Positions 1 to 10,420 of a DNA stretch of 16,305 nucleotides are shown in pieces. The position numbers and the translations under genes were made by a program. The DNA lies in the NCBI RefSeq assembly GCF_001949145.1, contig NW_019091481.1, positions 549,140-565,444 of the forward strand. Reading direction: 5' to 3'. Numbering within the stretch: the stretch's first letter is position 1; each line of letters starts with the position of its first letter. The stretch is from Acanthaster planci. Taxonomy: Eukaryota > Echinodermata > Asteroidea > Valvatida > Acanthasteridae. The notes beneath the pieces were generated by a model. The model ran no database searches, was not told the origin of the DNA, and saw only the letters and a list, made by a program, of their open reading frames with translations.

Positions 1-2048
1 ATCCTTAGTCACTGATTGCCCTTTTCACATTTCTGGTTTTGCAATCATGAGAAGCAACAGTTGCAATGGCATGTGGCTTTCATTTAATCTGGTGGTTGAC
101 AGGTAATGAATTGATAGAAACCAAGCATTTAAAAAAAAATTCACAGAACTAACAGCATTTTAAAGAAATAAGTGACATTCAATGACAATGCAAGCTTCAA
201 AGAGTCAGTGAAGCCCAAGTACTGGTACATGTTACTCTGTGTGTAGTGCATTGGACCAGAGAAGATGGCAGCCCTCGTCACATTTTTAGTGTCTCATAAA
301 ACTACCTCCAGCCTCCCTCCCCAATCCATTGAAAAATTGAAGATGAACACCACAGGCAAAATGAAAAGACCAATCTAATTAAAACACAATAAATTAAAAG
401 GTTAATTTGATCCTTCAATTTCACAAGAAATGTTTGAAGAGGTCTGTTGATTCCAAAGTGAGTCCTAGACAATATCGCTACTTCAGAAGGACTTATAGGG
501 AAAAAGATCTGCGGAAGAAAGATAAAGGGACTCAACAAAAAATGAGAAATTTATCATTTTATTACATTTAATGGAATGTTGTCTTGTCAATGAAATGATT
601 TTCAGTGAAACCATTTGAATACCATAAGTGGTCCTTGAGTGAGTTGCCTACCCGGTACTGTCTGTTTTCAGGAGTCTTAATCATTCCAGGTGGTAAGAGA
701 TGACTGGCCAAAGCGTCATTCATTTTTCTGAATCAAATTTTGTGCACCTACATGTACAAGTTTCAAAACTTCAGAGAGAGTGCACCTTAAACAGCTTGAA
801 TGTCTTAGAATAAGGCAAGCTCTGACAGAAAGGATTCAGCAGACAAAGACTGTTGACAGTTCTCTTCGCAGAGTTCAGATGACGTCAACGACATGACACA
901 ATACTAAAATGAAAGTGAAACAGATTCATAATATATTCCAAAGGATGGTATGGAATTCGTTCCTTCCCCCTCCCATGTTTTGAAAAAAAAAAGAACTACT
1001 TGTATATTGAAATAATACAAAATCTTCTTGAGATTATATCATAACCGGTTAATATTCAAATGGGTCATTCTCCATGTTCCAGGCACACGTCTCTTTGTCT
1101 CTCCAAAGACATCCTTCCCCACTGAGATTTGCACTGTGCACACCATCTCATCACCATCAAGGTTTCACAGTTTTTCTAAGATGAGTCAACAAGCTGAATC
1201 ATTTATAACACACATGTCAAGAGCTAAGTACTTTCAGATGGTCCGGCCTGACATCCTGGATCCCAGATTATCGACTATCAAAATCTGAAAATGGTTTGTA
1301 TAAATCGAATGCGTGTGTATCTCAAAGACTTAACAGCTGCATTGTCTGGACACATTTTGCAGAGGATAACTGCATTTATCCAGGTTTTTTGCAACATATG
1401 GTGTGCAATAACAGCTAATGATGTCTCATTCCCTAAACAATATCAACATCCAACAAAGCTATCAATTCACCGCATACTGTACCTATTCATGCTCGGTGAA
1501 CTTACATGTAAAGAACTGTGTACCTGTATTTATGCCAAATACAGTACATGTAAATACACATTCTTGGACCTAATAACGTACATAAATTCTTGACAACTCT
1601 GGAACCTCCATCTCAAGCTAACTTCATGCTGTAAAGATCAGGAAGCAACATACTTCAAAAAAAGGAAATGGAAATTATCCGTGTTCTTTGCACAATTTTG
1701 CTTTGACTATAGACAAATTGATTTTAACTTATGATGAAAATCATTGGAAGGTTCTCCCATTAGTTTACCCTAAAGTGCGTAGCAATCCCCTCAGGAGGGA
1801 TAATGTAGGAATAATCCTAGCTTCATTTGCACAGCTTCAATGTAGGAGAGCAAACATTAAGCGAGGCCCTTTTGTCTTTTTCAATCTCAAAGGATGGACA
1901 GTGTTCCTTAACTGGCAATGTGGACTTGTATCCAATAATTCCCTGCCCAAGAAAGAACGACAAGCCTGCTCAATTTGTAATTTTTATTCAATTACTTTTC
2001 TTTCCAACGGAAGGAGGAATTCACTCTGACTGATGCAATTTTCCTCAG
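1..2048. other. Non-coding stretch, no supported gene
   Basis: AT-rich sequence with only short open frames on both strands and no recognisable protein. Several homopolymer A runs are present. The only sites I single out are a CRE palindrome at 880-887 and scattered TACATGTA palindromes, for example near 750, 1503 and 1545. Most likely intergenic or intronic DNA. Confidence 0.6.
880..887. promoter_or_regulatory. Perfect CRE palindrome (CREB/ATF-type site)
   Basis: The sequence TGACGTCA is the full palindromic cAMP response element bound by CREB/ATF bZIP proteins. It contains one of the few CpGs in this part of the window. No transcription start is visible next to it, so function is inferred from the motif alone and a chance match cannot be excluded. 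Confidence 0.3.
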
Positions 2049-2067
2049 AAGGAGCTCAGCTCATATG

Positions 2068-2081
2068 GTTGCCATGGATAC
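2068..2081. promoter_or_regulatory. X-box-like site (RFX family), one mismatch
   Basis: GTTGCCATGGATAC matches the RFX X-box consensus GTTNCCATGGNAAC at every position but one (T for A in the right half-site). RFX factors drive ciliary and other genes in animals. It lies about 70 bp upstream of the strong splice acceptor at 2151, so it could sit in an intron of the candidate gene. Confidence 0.25.
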
Positions 2082-2151
2082 CAGGGCTCTGATGATGTAA
2101 TTGCATTATTCAAAGTCATCTATGAAAAGATATTTTTTTCCTGTCTTGCAG

Positions 2152-2194
2152 ACATATCTTTCAGGCAATCCAATAATTCCTTTAGAAACTACTA
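2152..2194 (+). CDS. Candidate internal exon, product unknown
   Basis: A textbook splice acceptor precedes this block: a run of seven T's followed by CCTGTCTTGCAG ending at 2151. A GTATGT donor follows at 2195. The 43 bp between reads openly in the first frame as TYLSGNPIIPLETT plus one base. That leftover A joins the first two bases of the next candidate exon (2951) as a Ser codon, so the two blocks are phase-compatible in one reading. No family is recognised. The exon is short, so a chance pairing of splice-like signals is a real alternative. Confidence 0.35.
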
Positions 2195-2950
2195 GTATGT
2201 ATGCTTTATTTTAAAAACTTCAATGGTTTCTTCATGGTTTTATAAAGAGAAGTTCCTCTTTAACTATGGGTACATTGAAGCCGACCCAGATAATTGATGT
2301 TTAATTCTTAAATTTCACAAAAATGTGTATTGTAAACCCATAATAATGACAGTAAGATAATGTAATGCAGAGCATAGTCAGCATGAACAGGTCCCGTACA
2401 TGTAGGACTAGATGCATGTAAATACATGTCAGTAGGCCTACATTGCTAGCACCCCAAATTGTGAATCTACAAAAATAAAGTGTGAGAACTTAAGAGAAAC
2501 GACTGGGTCATTCACACAACATGAAAACTGCCTTGAGAGCTCTAAATGAAAGCCCTTGCAGGTGACCAATATTCCATTCTGGCATCAAGACAACATCTGC
2601 ACGACAGTGTGGCATTTACATTATCACAAAGGAAACGTCTAAACACCTCAGATAGATTTCAGATCACTGTTTGTCTTGTTAAAATACGGTAGTGGACCTT
2701 GCCAGCAGAACTGGCATTTTAGTGAAAGTCCATAGTAAAGGTCTTATTCTCGTAGATACTGTTACTCTTGCCACAGTTTCTCAAACTTCATTGGTGATTG
2801 AAAAGAAGCTCTCAAGAAGACTTGAAAGTTTGCCGTTTTTCCCTCTTTGATTCATAATGTATATACTGTATCATAAATACTTGATTGTCTTTCTTTATGG
2901 TCTTGTTTGAACTGTGAAAGGAATCCTTTCTGGTCGGGTAGATTTTTCAG

Positions 2951-3031
2951 GCATCACCCTTGAAACTCAGCTCAATTTTCAGAAATTCAAGCCCTGGACT
3001 GGTGCATTTTTATTACCACCAGGGACTGCAG
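2951..3031 (+). CDS. Candidate internal exon, product unknown
   Basis: The block is bounded by a good acceptor (GATTTTTCAG ending at 2950) and a CTGCAG/GTATGG donor at 3031/3032. It is 81 bp long. Two frames are open. One, entered with two bases left from the previous exon, reads ITLETQLNFQKFKPW and continues to PPGTA; this frame fits the 2152-2194 block. The other, in phase zero, begins ASPLKLSSIF, ends HQGLQ and fits the 3187 block. Both cannot be right, so the reading frame is undecided. No domain is recognised. It is the best block by splice signals alone. Confidence 0.4.
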
Positions 3032-3186
3032 GTATGGCCTCGTTAAATGACAAGATGTTATAAGGCTGTGTGATATCAAGAATTGAAAAAGTTTGTCATA
3101 TTTATCATGGCTTTTTATGGTAACTCGGCCACTTCATCACATCTGCTTCATGAATGGCATGCCAACTGTTTCCAATGTTTGTCCAG

Positions 3187-3255
3187 GATGTGTTTGATGA
3201 GTACGACGAGTTGCTCAGAGATGGCCTGGATGATAACAATCCAATCAGATACAAA
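3187..3255 (+). CDS. Candidate internal exon, acidic peptide
   Basis: The acceptor CCAATGTTTGTCCAG ends at 3186 and a weaker donor GTAATT begins at 3256. The 69 bp between are exactly 23 codons and read as an acidic, hydrophilic peptide starting DVFDEYDELLRDGL and ending NNPIRYK. Codons end mostly in G or C or are otherwise unlike the surrounding AT-rich DNA, and two CpGs are present, which suggests coding selection. A second frame is also open. In phase zero it joins the phase-zero reading of 2951-3031; after the other reading of that block it would meet a TGA at once. I do not recognise the protein family. Confidence 0.42.
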
Positions 3256-5570
3256 GTAATTGAGATTTAATTATCCCATGAGGTGTTTGGGCATGTCTGG
3301 CGGGTTGAATAGATGGAGGCCACACAAATAAAGGTCAAACTACTTGCTGTCTTCAAATAGACATTACATGGTATGGAAAAATACAACAACAAATGTTCCA
3401 AGTTATGACTACTGTAAATGAACCGATTCAAAAATACTGATTCAAAAATTCCTAAAGCTCGATGTCTCATTTACCTTTCTAGTAAACATTTTGTAAAAGC
3501 TCACTACCTCAGTATTAAATATAATGCAGTTAAGCACTTGAACAATTAAACTCACATTTAGGGACTTCCTATATTTAGGAATGCTAAAACACAAATCTCC
3601 TATATTTAATGTGCATTTTAAGTTACTGATTTTAAACAGACTTCTATCTAAATAAAATTGATATGCCTGAATTTTTAATTTGCAGGTTTTGAACATTAGA
3701 ATTAGTAAAACTCTGGAAGTTTAACCTTTATCAGATCAATAAAGAAACCATGGACCTATCACATTAGGTCCAAGTCAAATTCCATATCTTACTGCTTTGT
3801 GATGTGAGAATAATTTCTAAATGTCACTGGGCTTTCGTATAAGCTCCAGTAGGACAGAGAAAGTCATCACTGGCGTCATGGCAAGAAGCATCTCACTATC
3901 TCGTGAAAGAATTTGTTGAAACTTGAGCCCCATGAGCTGTAAGGGAGACCATGAGTCTGAGGTAGGCTGAGACATAGAGTGCATTGCTACTACGGCACAA
4001 ATACAGTGCAGTTGTGTACTTGAGTCTGATGAATCTGGAGCTACAGGCGCAAATTTTACCCAGTTGCTGATAACTTAGCAGGGACATCCAGGGACAGACA
4101 AATTAACTCAATGTTATTATAATGGTGATGTGCCACACACCTATTCAGAGAAAAAGGTTAAAGTCAACATCTTCAGCAATTGTGCCTGTGAGGATATACA
4201 GCCCAACCTTCTCTGTGCTTATCTACACATTGGTTGAAGTGTACCGGGGCTGTAATGAAGTTTTCCTTGAAACATTTTCCTGCATCTTTGTACTGTACTT
4301 TTCTTCAATGTACGAGAACTCTTCCACACTCTTATTTGGTTAAAAGCGTTGAAAAGTGCACATTTTAAAATAAAAATTATCCATGTTTTCCTGGACAACT
4401 GAGGGTGCTGTTGCTGTGAAGTCATCTAGGGAAGAGTAGGGCCCTTTTCCAATACTCGACTTGGGCTCCTTCTCAGGCTTCGTTCCCAAAACCAATCCCT
4501 GATTGTGGGCCTGAAGCGTTTAAATTAAACTGGATTACTGTAATTTCTGAATCTCTTGCATCTTATTTGATGTTCTGTGGCAGTATTAGACTAGTTACTG
4601 TGCTTACAGCTTCAAAATCACCTAGTTAAAAAACAGTTGAAGCCTGAGACGGAGCTGAAGTTGAGTATTGGAAAATGGCCATGGTTCTGTGCATAGGTAT
4701 TTCTGTTCAAATTGTGAACCCAGAATGTACTAACTGAAAACTTTTTTTGAGAGAGGGATTGATGGTTTCTCATTGCTATGCACATTAACAACAATGAATC
4801 AGCAAAGATGAGAACACTTTGTCTACGGAAATCTACAAAAATGCAGGACTTTTTTGTGTGAACCAATGTAATATTGAGGTTTCTTCCTGAGATGACATCA
4901 GTTTTACTCATGAATATGGAAATACTCATTAGCATAAAAACCAAAAAGGCATTAAAATACCCTTTGAAATGTGAAACCAAAGTTAAAAATAAGGTTTACT
5001 GAGGCACAAAGGTGCATTTTACAGGTTTGTAATCAAAAGCATTGATTACAGCTATCCTTAAAAGACACTCTAGCTGTTAATTACCAGAAAATGGAGTAGG
5101 TACAGCATGTAGTTCTGATTTTCTGAGTTTCATTTTGAAAAGTAAATCTGAATTACTGGGGTATGGTCCTTTTAAAATTACACCTGAAGTACTGGTGTAA
5201 GTCAGCCTATCTGCATACATGTACATGTAATCATGTTTTCCTTGTTTCACATTTGACTAGAAACAGAAGGTTTTAACAGTTATGGTTAAGGTCACTTACA
5301 CATGGTACCATTTGATTTGCTTGTGTGCTGGTACCAAACACTGTGTGTTGGAAAATAAAAATGTAGCCAGCTGACATTGTACAGTAAGCATCTACTGGCT
5401 CAGCATTCCAACAAAATCAATTATCTTCCAAACAACAAGGCACAACTCAATTAACAATTTGACAAGCTACCGGTACTTAAAAAGAACTCAAAATCTCAAG
5501 CAGTTTTGAACAGACATGTATGCAAATTCTATGCAAGAAACAAAATGAAACAAAAACTAACTCATGAATA
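3256..5570. other. Intronic or intergenic DNA, no supported gene
   Basis: About 2.3 kb of AT-rich sequence with several unconvincing open frames, the longest a minus-strand frame of 120 codons at 4618-4980 rich in Met, Ser and Phe and with no family signature. TACATGTA palindromes occur near 5217. If the upstream exon candidates are real, this would be part of the following intron. Confidence 0.5.
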
Positions 5571-5667
5571 CGTACATGTACATGTATAATAACACGTACA
5601 CAGAAAAAAATACATGTACATCTGTATATATATGTACATGTCATGTATGTACATGTACATGTACATG
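5571..5667. repeat. Interrupted (GTACAT)n microsatellite
   Basis: A cluster of GTACAT hexamer units interrupted by AT-rich spacers, with a pure tract of 21 bases at 5647-5667. Each unit is part of the palindrome TACATGTA, so the tract is self-complementary and could form hairpins or a cruciform. Single occurrences of the same motif are spread over the whole window. Confidence 0.85.
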
Positions 5668-6716
5668 ACTCTCATTTTCCTTAATTCTGCCTGGTTTTGC
5701 TCCAGGAAAGATTAAATTGCTGAAAGTGATTACTCTTTCCCTTTTTAATGAATAATTTTACTGGCTTAGCCTTCCAATCTGAGTGTTCGATTTCTCCCCT
5801 CTGGCTATTACCACGGAAACTCATCTTTTGATTAAAGGCTAACTTCATTTACTTTTACAAAATACAGATGTTGGGTATCTGTAACCTGTATGGTGTACCG
5901 ATACAAAAAAAGATGTCTGTTTAATCTGACTACCAGGGCCAGGCAATTTGAGTTTCAAAACTTTTTCATACATTCACTAAATGCAATGCTGAGCAACTAC
6001 CCACAGACATATATGTATATCTCATCACACAGTGCATGGCTGTGCACTGGTGCATCTATGGAAACATCCTACATGATGCACAATGTACACACATACATGT
6101 AAATTGTACAAAGACATAAAACTTCCAACCACTGTCAGACAAAAAAAGGGCACATCGTCTGTGTATGGTGTAAGCAGCACTTCACATGTAAATCTATGAA
6201 CTGTAAAGCAATGTTACAGTCTTGAAGCAAAAGTGGGACAGACTGTTAATCCATTCACCTATGATCTGATAGGAATATTTTCAGTTTTATTCTCACAGGT
6301 ACACTGTAAATACAGTATAAAACACAATAGAATTAAGAGTGTCAACGTCAAATTCTGCAACTTCCTCATCGTGGATATGTACAATGTAAAGATAAATCAA
6401 TGTCACTGGACAATCATTTATAAGGCCCCCAGCCATGGCAGCAGCATGGCACCCATCATCTGTTATCCAGAATAATCCCTGAAGCATTAATGTTGTACCG
6501 TACATGTACATATTACTAATACATGTAGCTGGCTCTAGAAATAGGATAATTCACAGCACCACTAAACCATCACTAGAGGGCTTAAATCAATTAAATCATT
6601 TATTTACCTGCCACTTTGTGGGAAAAAGTCAACACCATGCTACTCCATTACATTGTGATTTTATAATTGCCTATACTTGCACAATCAAAATCTTGCACCT
6701 TCTTGTTTTGACAAAG
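5668..6716. other. Non-coding stretch, no supported gene
   Basis: Nothing convincing is seen here apart from a 12 of 14 X-box-like match (ATTACCACGGAAAC, 5807-5820) and TACATGTA copies near 6092, 6500 and 6519. Short overlapping open frames on both strands show no family features. Confidence 0.5.
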
Positions 6717-6857
6717 GATGGCGACCTGTCATTCATTCAAAAATTTGTCCATCAAATTTGTCAACTCACATCAATTACTGATGAGTGTCTGCCAAAATGT
6801 AAAGAGTTGGCCTACAGTAAGGGTTGCATAGTTCCCTGTGTCAACATGCAAGTCAAG
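6717..6857 (+). CDS. Candidate exon, cysteine-bearing peptide, product unknown
   Basis: This block is exactly 47 codons between an AAAG acceptor (pyrimidine-rich CACCTTCTTGTTTTGACAAAG) and a CAAG/GTAGGA donor. It reads DGDLSFIQKF, then a middle with Cys residues at positions 15, 24, 28, 37 and 41, ending VNMQVK. Both ends are in phase zero. The same frame is open on both sides of the block, so the open frame alone does not define it. An A before the AG is uncommon in acceptors, which lowers confidence. The spaced cysteines suggest a secreted or metal-binding segment if real, but no known domain is recognised. Confidence 0.25.
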
Positions 6858-7281
6858 GTAGGAAAAATACATGTAATTGTTGGGGAACCGTGGAGGCACA
6901 CCATATTGTGAATGACCCCTATAACGGTCATTGACAGATTTCTGCCTGGGTTTCTATTATCAAACCATATTCAAAAGGTAAATTCAGCCATCAAAACTAC
7001 AAAACTTCAGACAAATGTGGCACGAAATCTTTGATGGCATTCAACGTGTACAAAAGTTGATGTTAGTTTACTATAAGCATTTTAAATGCTGAATAAATCT
7101 AGTGATTGCATAGAATTGTAATGAAAACTGTATCTACAGAGCACATGCCAACTATTATTCATGTTTCACCATTTACTTGCCTCGTGCTAATTAAGCTTTC
7201 AAAACTCAACTTGACTCTAACACATGTATACGTGTGTACCACAAGGCCGGTACACTATAGGCACTATATACATGTACTTAC

Positions 7282-7352
7282 CCACAGCAAACAGCAGGAA
7301 TGGCCAATGACAGTGTCTTCACAGCTTCTTTTATAAAGTGTGAGTTCTAGCA
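7282..7352 (-). CDS. Weak candidate exon on the minus strand
   Basis: On the minus strand a strong donor GTGG/GTAAGTAC lies at 7281 and a possible acceptor TTTTACTCATCTAG just above 7352. The 71 bp between are open in one frame (LELTLYKRSCEDTVIGHS, then CCLLW). The donor is good and the acceptor mediocre. It lies below the stop codon of the candidate exon at 7561-7715, so both can only belong to one transcript if this one is in the 3' untranslated region or if alternative splicing occurs. Confidence 0.17.
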
Positions 7353-7560
7353 CTAGATGAGTAAAACATCAAACCCTTCTGTCATACCTTCAGGATGAAG
7401 TATCCAATTCAGAGAAAAGCACACGGATGATCTGGACAACCCATCAGGTGCATGATCACTGAATTGCCAAGGTAAGTAAGAAATGAGCAACACATTCTGA
7501 ACGGAGATGATTCGGACTCCAGATTGAATGCTGCACGGCATCGGATGTCATCTGGCGTTT

Positions 7561-7715
7561 TCAACGACCACCCCACCTCTTTGCAAGGACAAGCAGGTTA
7601 ATGACACCCAAGGTGATCACAGTGGGGATGCTAGTCTCTGGCAGGATCTTACTGGCTAACAGATTCTTTGACCTGGACAGTGCATGTATGCACCCATCAC
7701 CATGAAGTGTCAAGA
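7561..7715 (-). CDS. Candidate terminal exon with a C-terminal hydrophobic segment
   Basis: Read on the minus strand, the acceptor CTGTTTGGTTTGACAG is followed by an open frame that begins LTLHGDGCIHALSR and ends in a TGA at 7561-7563. A second acceptor, TGTCCAG, lies inside in the same frame. The last third holds a hydrophobic stretch (SIPTVITLGVINLLVLA) followed by the basic tail KRWGGR and the stop, as in a C-terminal membrane anchor. Many codons end in G or C, unlike the AT-rich surroundings, which supports coding. The family is not recognised and no upstream partner exon has been fixed. Confidence 0.28.
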
Positions 7716-8879
7716 CTGTCAAACCAAACAGAGCAAATTTGAAGTCTATGCTCCTCACGGGTTTTTAATCATTTTAATACTTTGCTCACAAGCTGCATAC
7801 ATGTACATGTACGATCTCTTGTCACTTTTGAATATTTACCAAGACAGCTGCATTATTTTGTGGCTGGAGTATACTGAATGGTCATTCATCACACGTACCG
7901 TCTACAGGTCCATGTACATGGAGACTATTTCACACATTGTCGACATGTATATTCCATAACATTATGTGCATGAATGTACTTGTACACAGAATTTAAACAT
8001 GACCAATCATACATGTACGAGTACAACCAATTTACTTTTCATGATTAATTTTAAAATATCTTCTTAATAGCATGCTCACTCAACCAACTAACTGTCAGGC
8101 CAACAAACCAACAAATCACTTCTAAAGAACAAACGGAAACAGAAAAAAAGTCTGCATGTTCCTTAACATCTGGTCCACTACACATGTATGTGCACGTACG
8201 TTCACATCCTTTGAGCATATAGATTTGGTATTGATGCTCAGTTTGCCTTGAGGGTATCTTTGGCCTGAGGCACAGCGGCCACAAATCAAACTATATTTCC
8301 AGGAAAACAACTGGTCAATGACAGCATACACCTCAGGATACGTACCTACATCATCCCAGATCATAATTCATTGCCATACAGCTGATGTTATTGCATGCCG
8401 AGACCAGTGGCTCATCAGCTATAGGTAGTGTGCTTACACATTCCATATACGATCATACCATACGTAGCAGAGGCTGAGGAGAAGATTAAATTTCTTGGAA
8501 ACATTGCACCAGTACACGTACATCATAAATTGGGACAATGACATTGAGAAAACAGGCCCTTCTTTAAAAAAATGTGAAACTCACGAAGAGAAATAAAACA
8601 AACAGCAGCAAATTTTTGTTTAAACTGTTTACAATACTGAATTATTTCAAAACTAAAAATGAATCTGTCAATCTACCACTTTAACTAAAGCAACGCTGAC
8701 AAATTCTTTGTTCAGGTGTGGGGGGGGCTAGATATGTCACTGAGAAACAAATACAAACTAATAATTGTGAAAGATACAGTATAGATGAAAGTCCACTCAA
8801 CACCAAGACGACTTTCAGATAACAAGCTTCCATCAACCACGAACCTCTTACAGGATTTGTTGCAAATATAGATGACACT
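7716..8879. other. Non-coding stretch, no supported gene
   Basis: AT-rich sequence with TACATGTA copies near 7799 and 8011, a run of seven G's near 8720, and overlapping short frames on both strands. No splice-bounded open block stands out. It may be intron or intergenic DNA. Confidence 0.5.
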
Positions 8880-9137
8880 TTAACCACTTATCGCAATCCA
8901 CTTAAGTCTTTCTCGCAGCAAGAAATCCTTCATGAGCTTGCTGTTATCACCGACTCCACCAAGTGCCCCCTCTGAGCAGTGTATCTAATAATAACCTCAT
9001 CACTCGTCTCAACGAAATACTATCTCAAGCTGAGCAATTTTCCTCGCCAGCGGAGGATGTCAAAGATGGACAGCCCTTGCATCAGTGATTTCACAAATTC
9101 TTAAAAGATTATTCACTACTTGAGAAGCAATTACACA
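8880..9137 (-). pseudogene. Possible broken coding relic, frame-shifted
   Basis: On the minus strand coding-like segments follow one another in different frames. The first is CVIASQVVNNLLRICEITDA near 9137-9065. After a stop, the same frame gives PPLARKIAQLEIVFR. A second frame carries ETSDEVIIRYTAQRG. A third carries ALGGVGDNSKLMKDFLLRER and ends in the TAA at 8880-8882. Several CpGs occur here while the rest of the window has few. This is what a decayed exon or transposon frame with at least two frameshifts and an internal stop would look like. However, plus-strand frames over the same bases also look passable, so chance is a serious alternative. No family is recognised and no repaired reading is offered. 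Confidence 0.18.
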
Positions 9138-9157
9138 CCACGAAAAGGTTCAGTAGT

Positions 9158-9550
9158 TCACTGACACTGTACCAATCCTGTTGAGCCAAGCCACAGACTT
9201 TTCGGCTGAACATCATACACTTTGTAATCCTCTACTGATTCTTCCACTAACCAAACTTTAAAGTCTTCTTTCTCTAGTGACAAATCTGAGGTACATGGAG
9301 CTGTGAGAGACAGCAAAGGCCCAAAGGCAGAGTAGGGACTAGACCATGTGGCAATGGGCAAAGTGGACGTGCCAAGTCTGTAAAACTGAAAATCCTTCCA
9401 AATATCCCAGGAAACGCACTGTGTTTGTTCAGTTTGTTGTAGGTCAGCAGGTCTATATTCAGGTGCCTTGAGTAAATTGTTTCTGGTCAGTGGACATTTT
9501 GTAAAACAGTGAAGTAACTGAGTAGATTGGATCAGAGAATTATGCAGCAT
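9158..9550 (-). CDS. Open frame of 130 codons, function unknown
   Basis: One of the longest ATG-started frames in the window. The C-terminal half (KEDFKVWLVEESVEDYKVYD followed by VQPKSLWLG) has the charged/aromatic mix of a folded protein, and Trp occurs five times. There is no signal peptide, membrane segment or known motif. It lies directly upstream, in minus-strand order, of the possible relic at 8880-9137 and could belong to the same decayed element. An internal acceptor-like TCCAATCTACTCAG near its start would allow it to be an exon. It may equally be a chance frame. Confidence 0.2.
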   Translation of the reverse strand: MLHNSLIQSTQLLHCFTKCPLTRNNLLKAPEYRPADLQQTEQTQCVSWDIWKDFQFYRLGTSTLPIATWSSPYSAFGPLLSLTAPCTSDLSLEKEDFKVWLVEESVEDYKVYDVQPKSLWLGSTGLVQCQ

Positions 9551-10420
9551 ACTCCAAAGGTTTAGAATTGATCAGCATCCACAAGAACTTGAGGTGTGTC
9601 AAATTCATCAGATAAAGTGTTAGCAGTTTCAGCAAATTTTTACAAAAAAGTAAGTCTCCACATAACAAGAGCACATGTACTTTTATGACACACCTGTACT
9701 TGTTCAATTGTGTTGAATTAATACATGAACCTACAACTAATAATTCTAATTATCTACTGGTCGCCTTTCCAATCACAATGATCAACTACTGTGCAATGTC
9801 TCCAGTATCACAATCAGGAGTGAGCTCTTTTCCTGATTTTTAATCCTGAGATAATCAAGTTACCATGCTAAACAGTATTATCCTGGTTACCAGCATAAAT
9901 GCATCTCAATCTACTTGCAAACTTGACCAAAATGTCTGATATTGAAAAATGTCACAGGTTTCATTTTGAGTTGGTTTAAGACAAATTACATTCGAAATGC
10001 ACAGTCAGAAGGAAGTGTGAAAAGGCCTACGCTAGTTATTCATCTTGTTTGCCATGAATTCTGATTGAGTTTGCCCAACAGCAAGTCCCTGTTAGTGTTA
10101 TCCCTAATCGATAAATTCCCAGTTTCACAGCAGGTGTTCTGCTCTCCCCTACTTGTGTGTGTCCTCAGTGATACTTCCCGATACTTCCTGACCTTTTCTG
10201 ACACTTACCCACTCTTTGCCTTGTCTTGCCCTTGGCAGATGGTAATCTGTTCAATACATTACACCTTGTGGCCAAGTTTTTTAAGTTCTGCTTTGAAGGC
10301 TCTGGAAACAATCAATCAAGCCAAACTTGGATGTTCTCTGACTTATATTCTTTGCACTAACAAAATGTTAAATATTGCCTTTCAAATCTCACGTTCGAAA
10401 TGTCCTAGAATTTTGAAAAT
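9551..10420. other. Non-coding stretch, no supported gene
   Basis: Pyrimidine-rich plus-strand sequence at 10065-10448 gives a 127-codon open frame dominated by Ser, Leu and Phe, which I treat as a composition artefact. No other structure is seen. Confidence 0.5.

Noticed and set aside
1688-2029. Plus-strand open frame of 113 codons
   Set aside because: No domain, no codon bias different from the surroundings, and overlapped by another open frame of similar quality. Treated as chance.
2049-2096. Possible 48-bp exon after TTTTCCTCAG with a GTAATT donor
   Set aside because: It would leave an intron of only 55 bp before the much stronger acceptor at 2151, and two frames are equally open.
2560-2640. 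Acceptor CCCTTGCAG followed by a 26-codon open frame
   Set aside because: No usable GT donor before the stop, and no other support.
4618-4980. Minus-strand open frame of 120 codons
   Set aside because: Low-complexity composition, no motif and no splice or promoter context.
7391-7471. Exon-like block ending in a very strong CCAAG/GTAAGTAAG donor on the plus strand
   Set aside because: All three frames contain a stop between the best acceptor and the donor. It could only be an untranslated exon, for which there is no other evidence.
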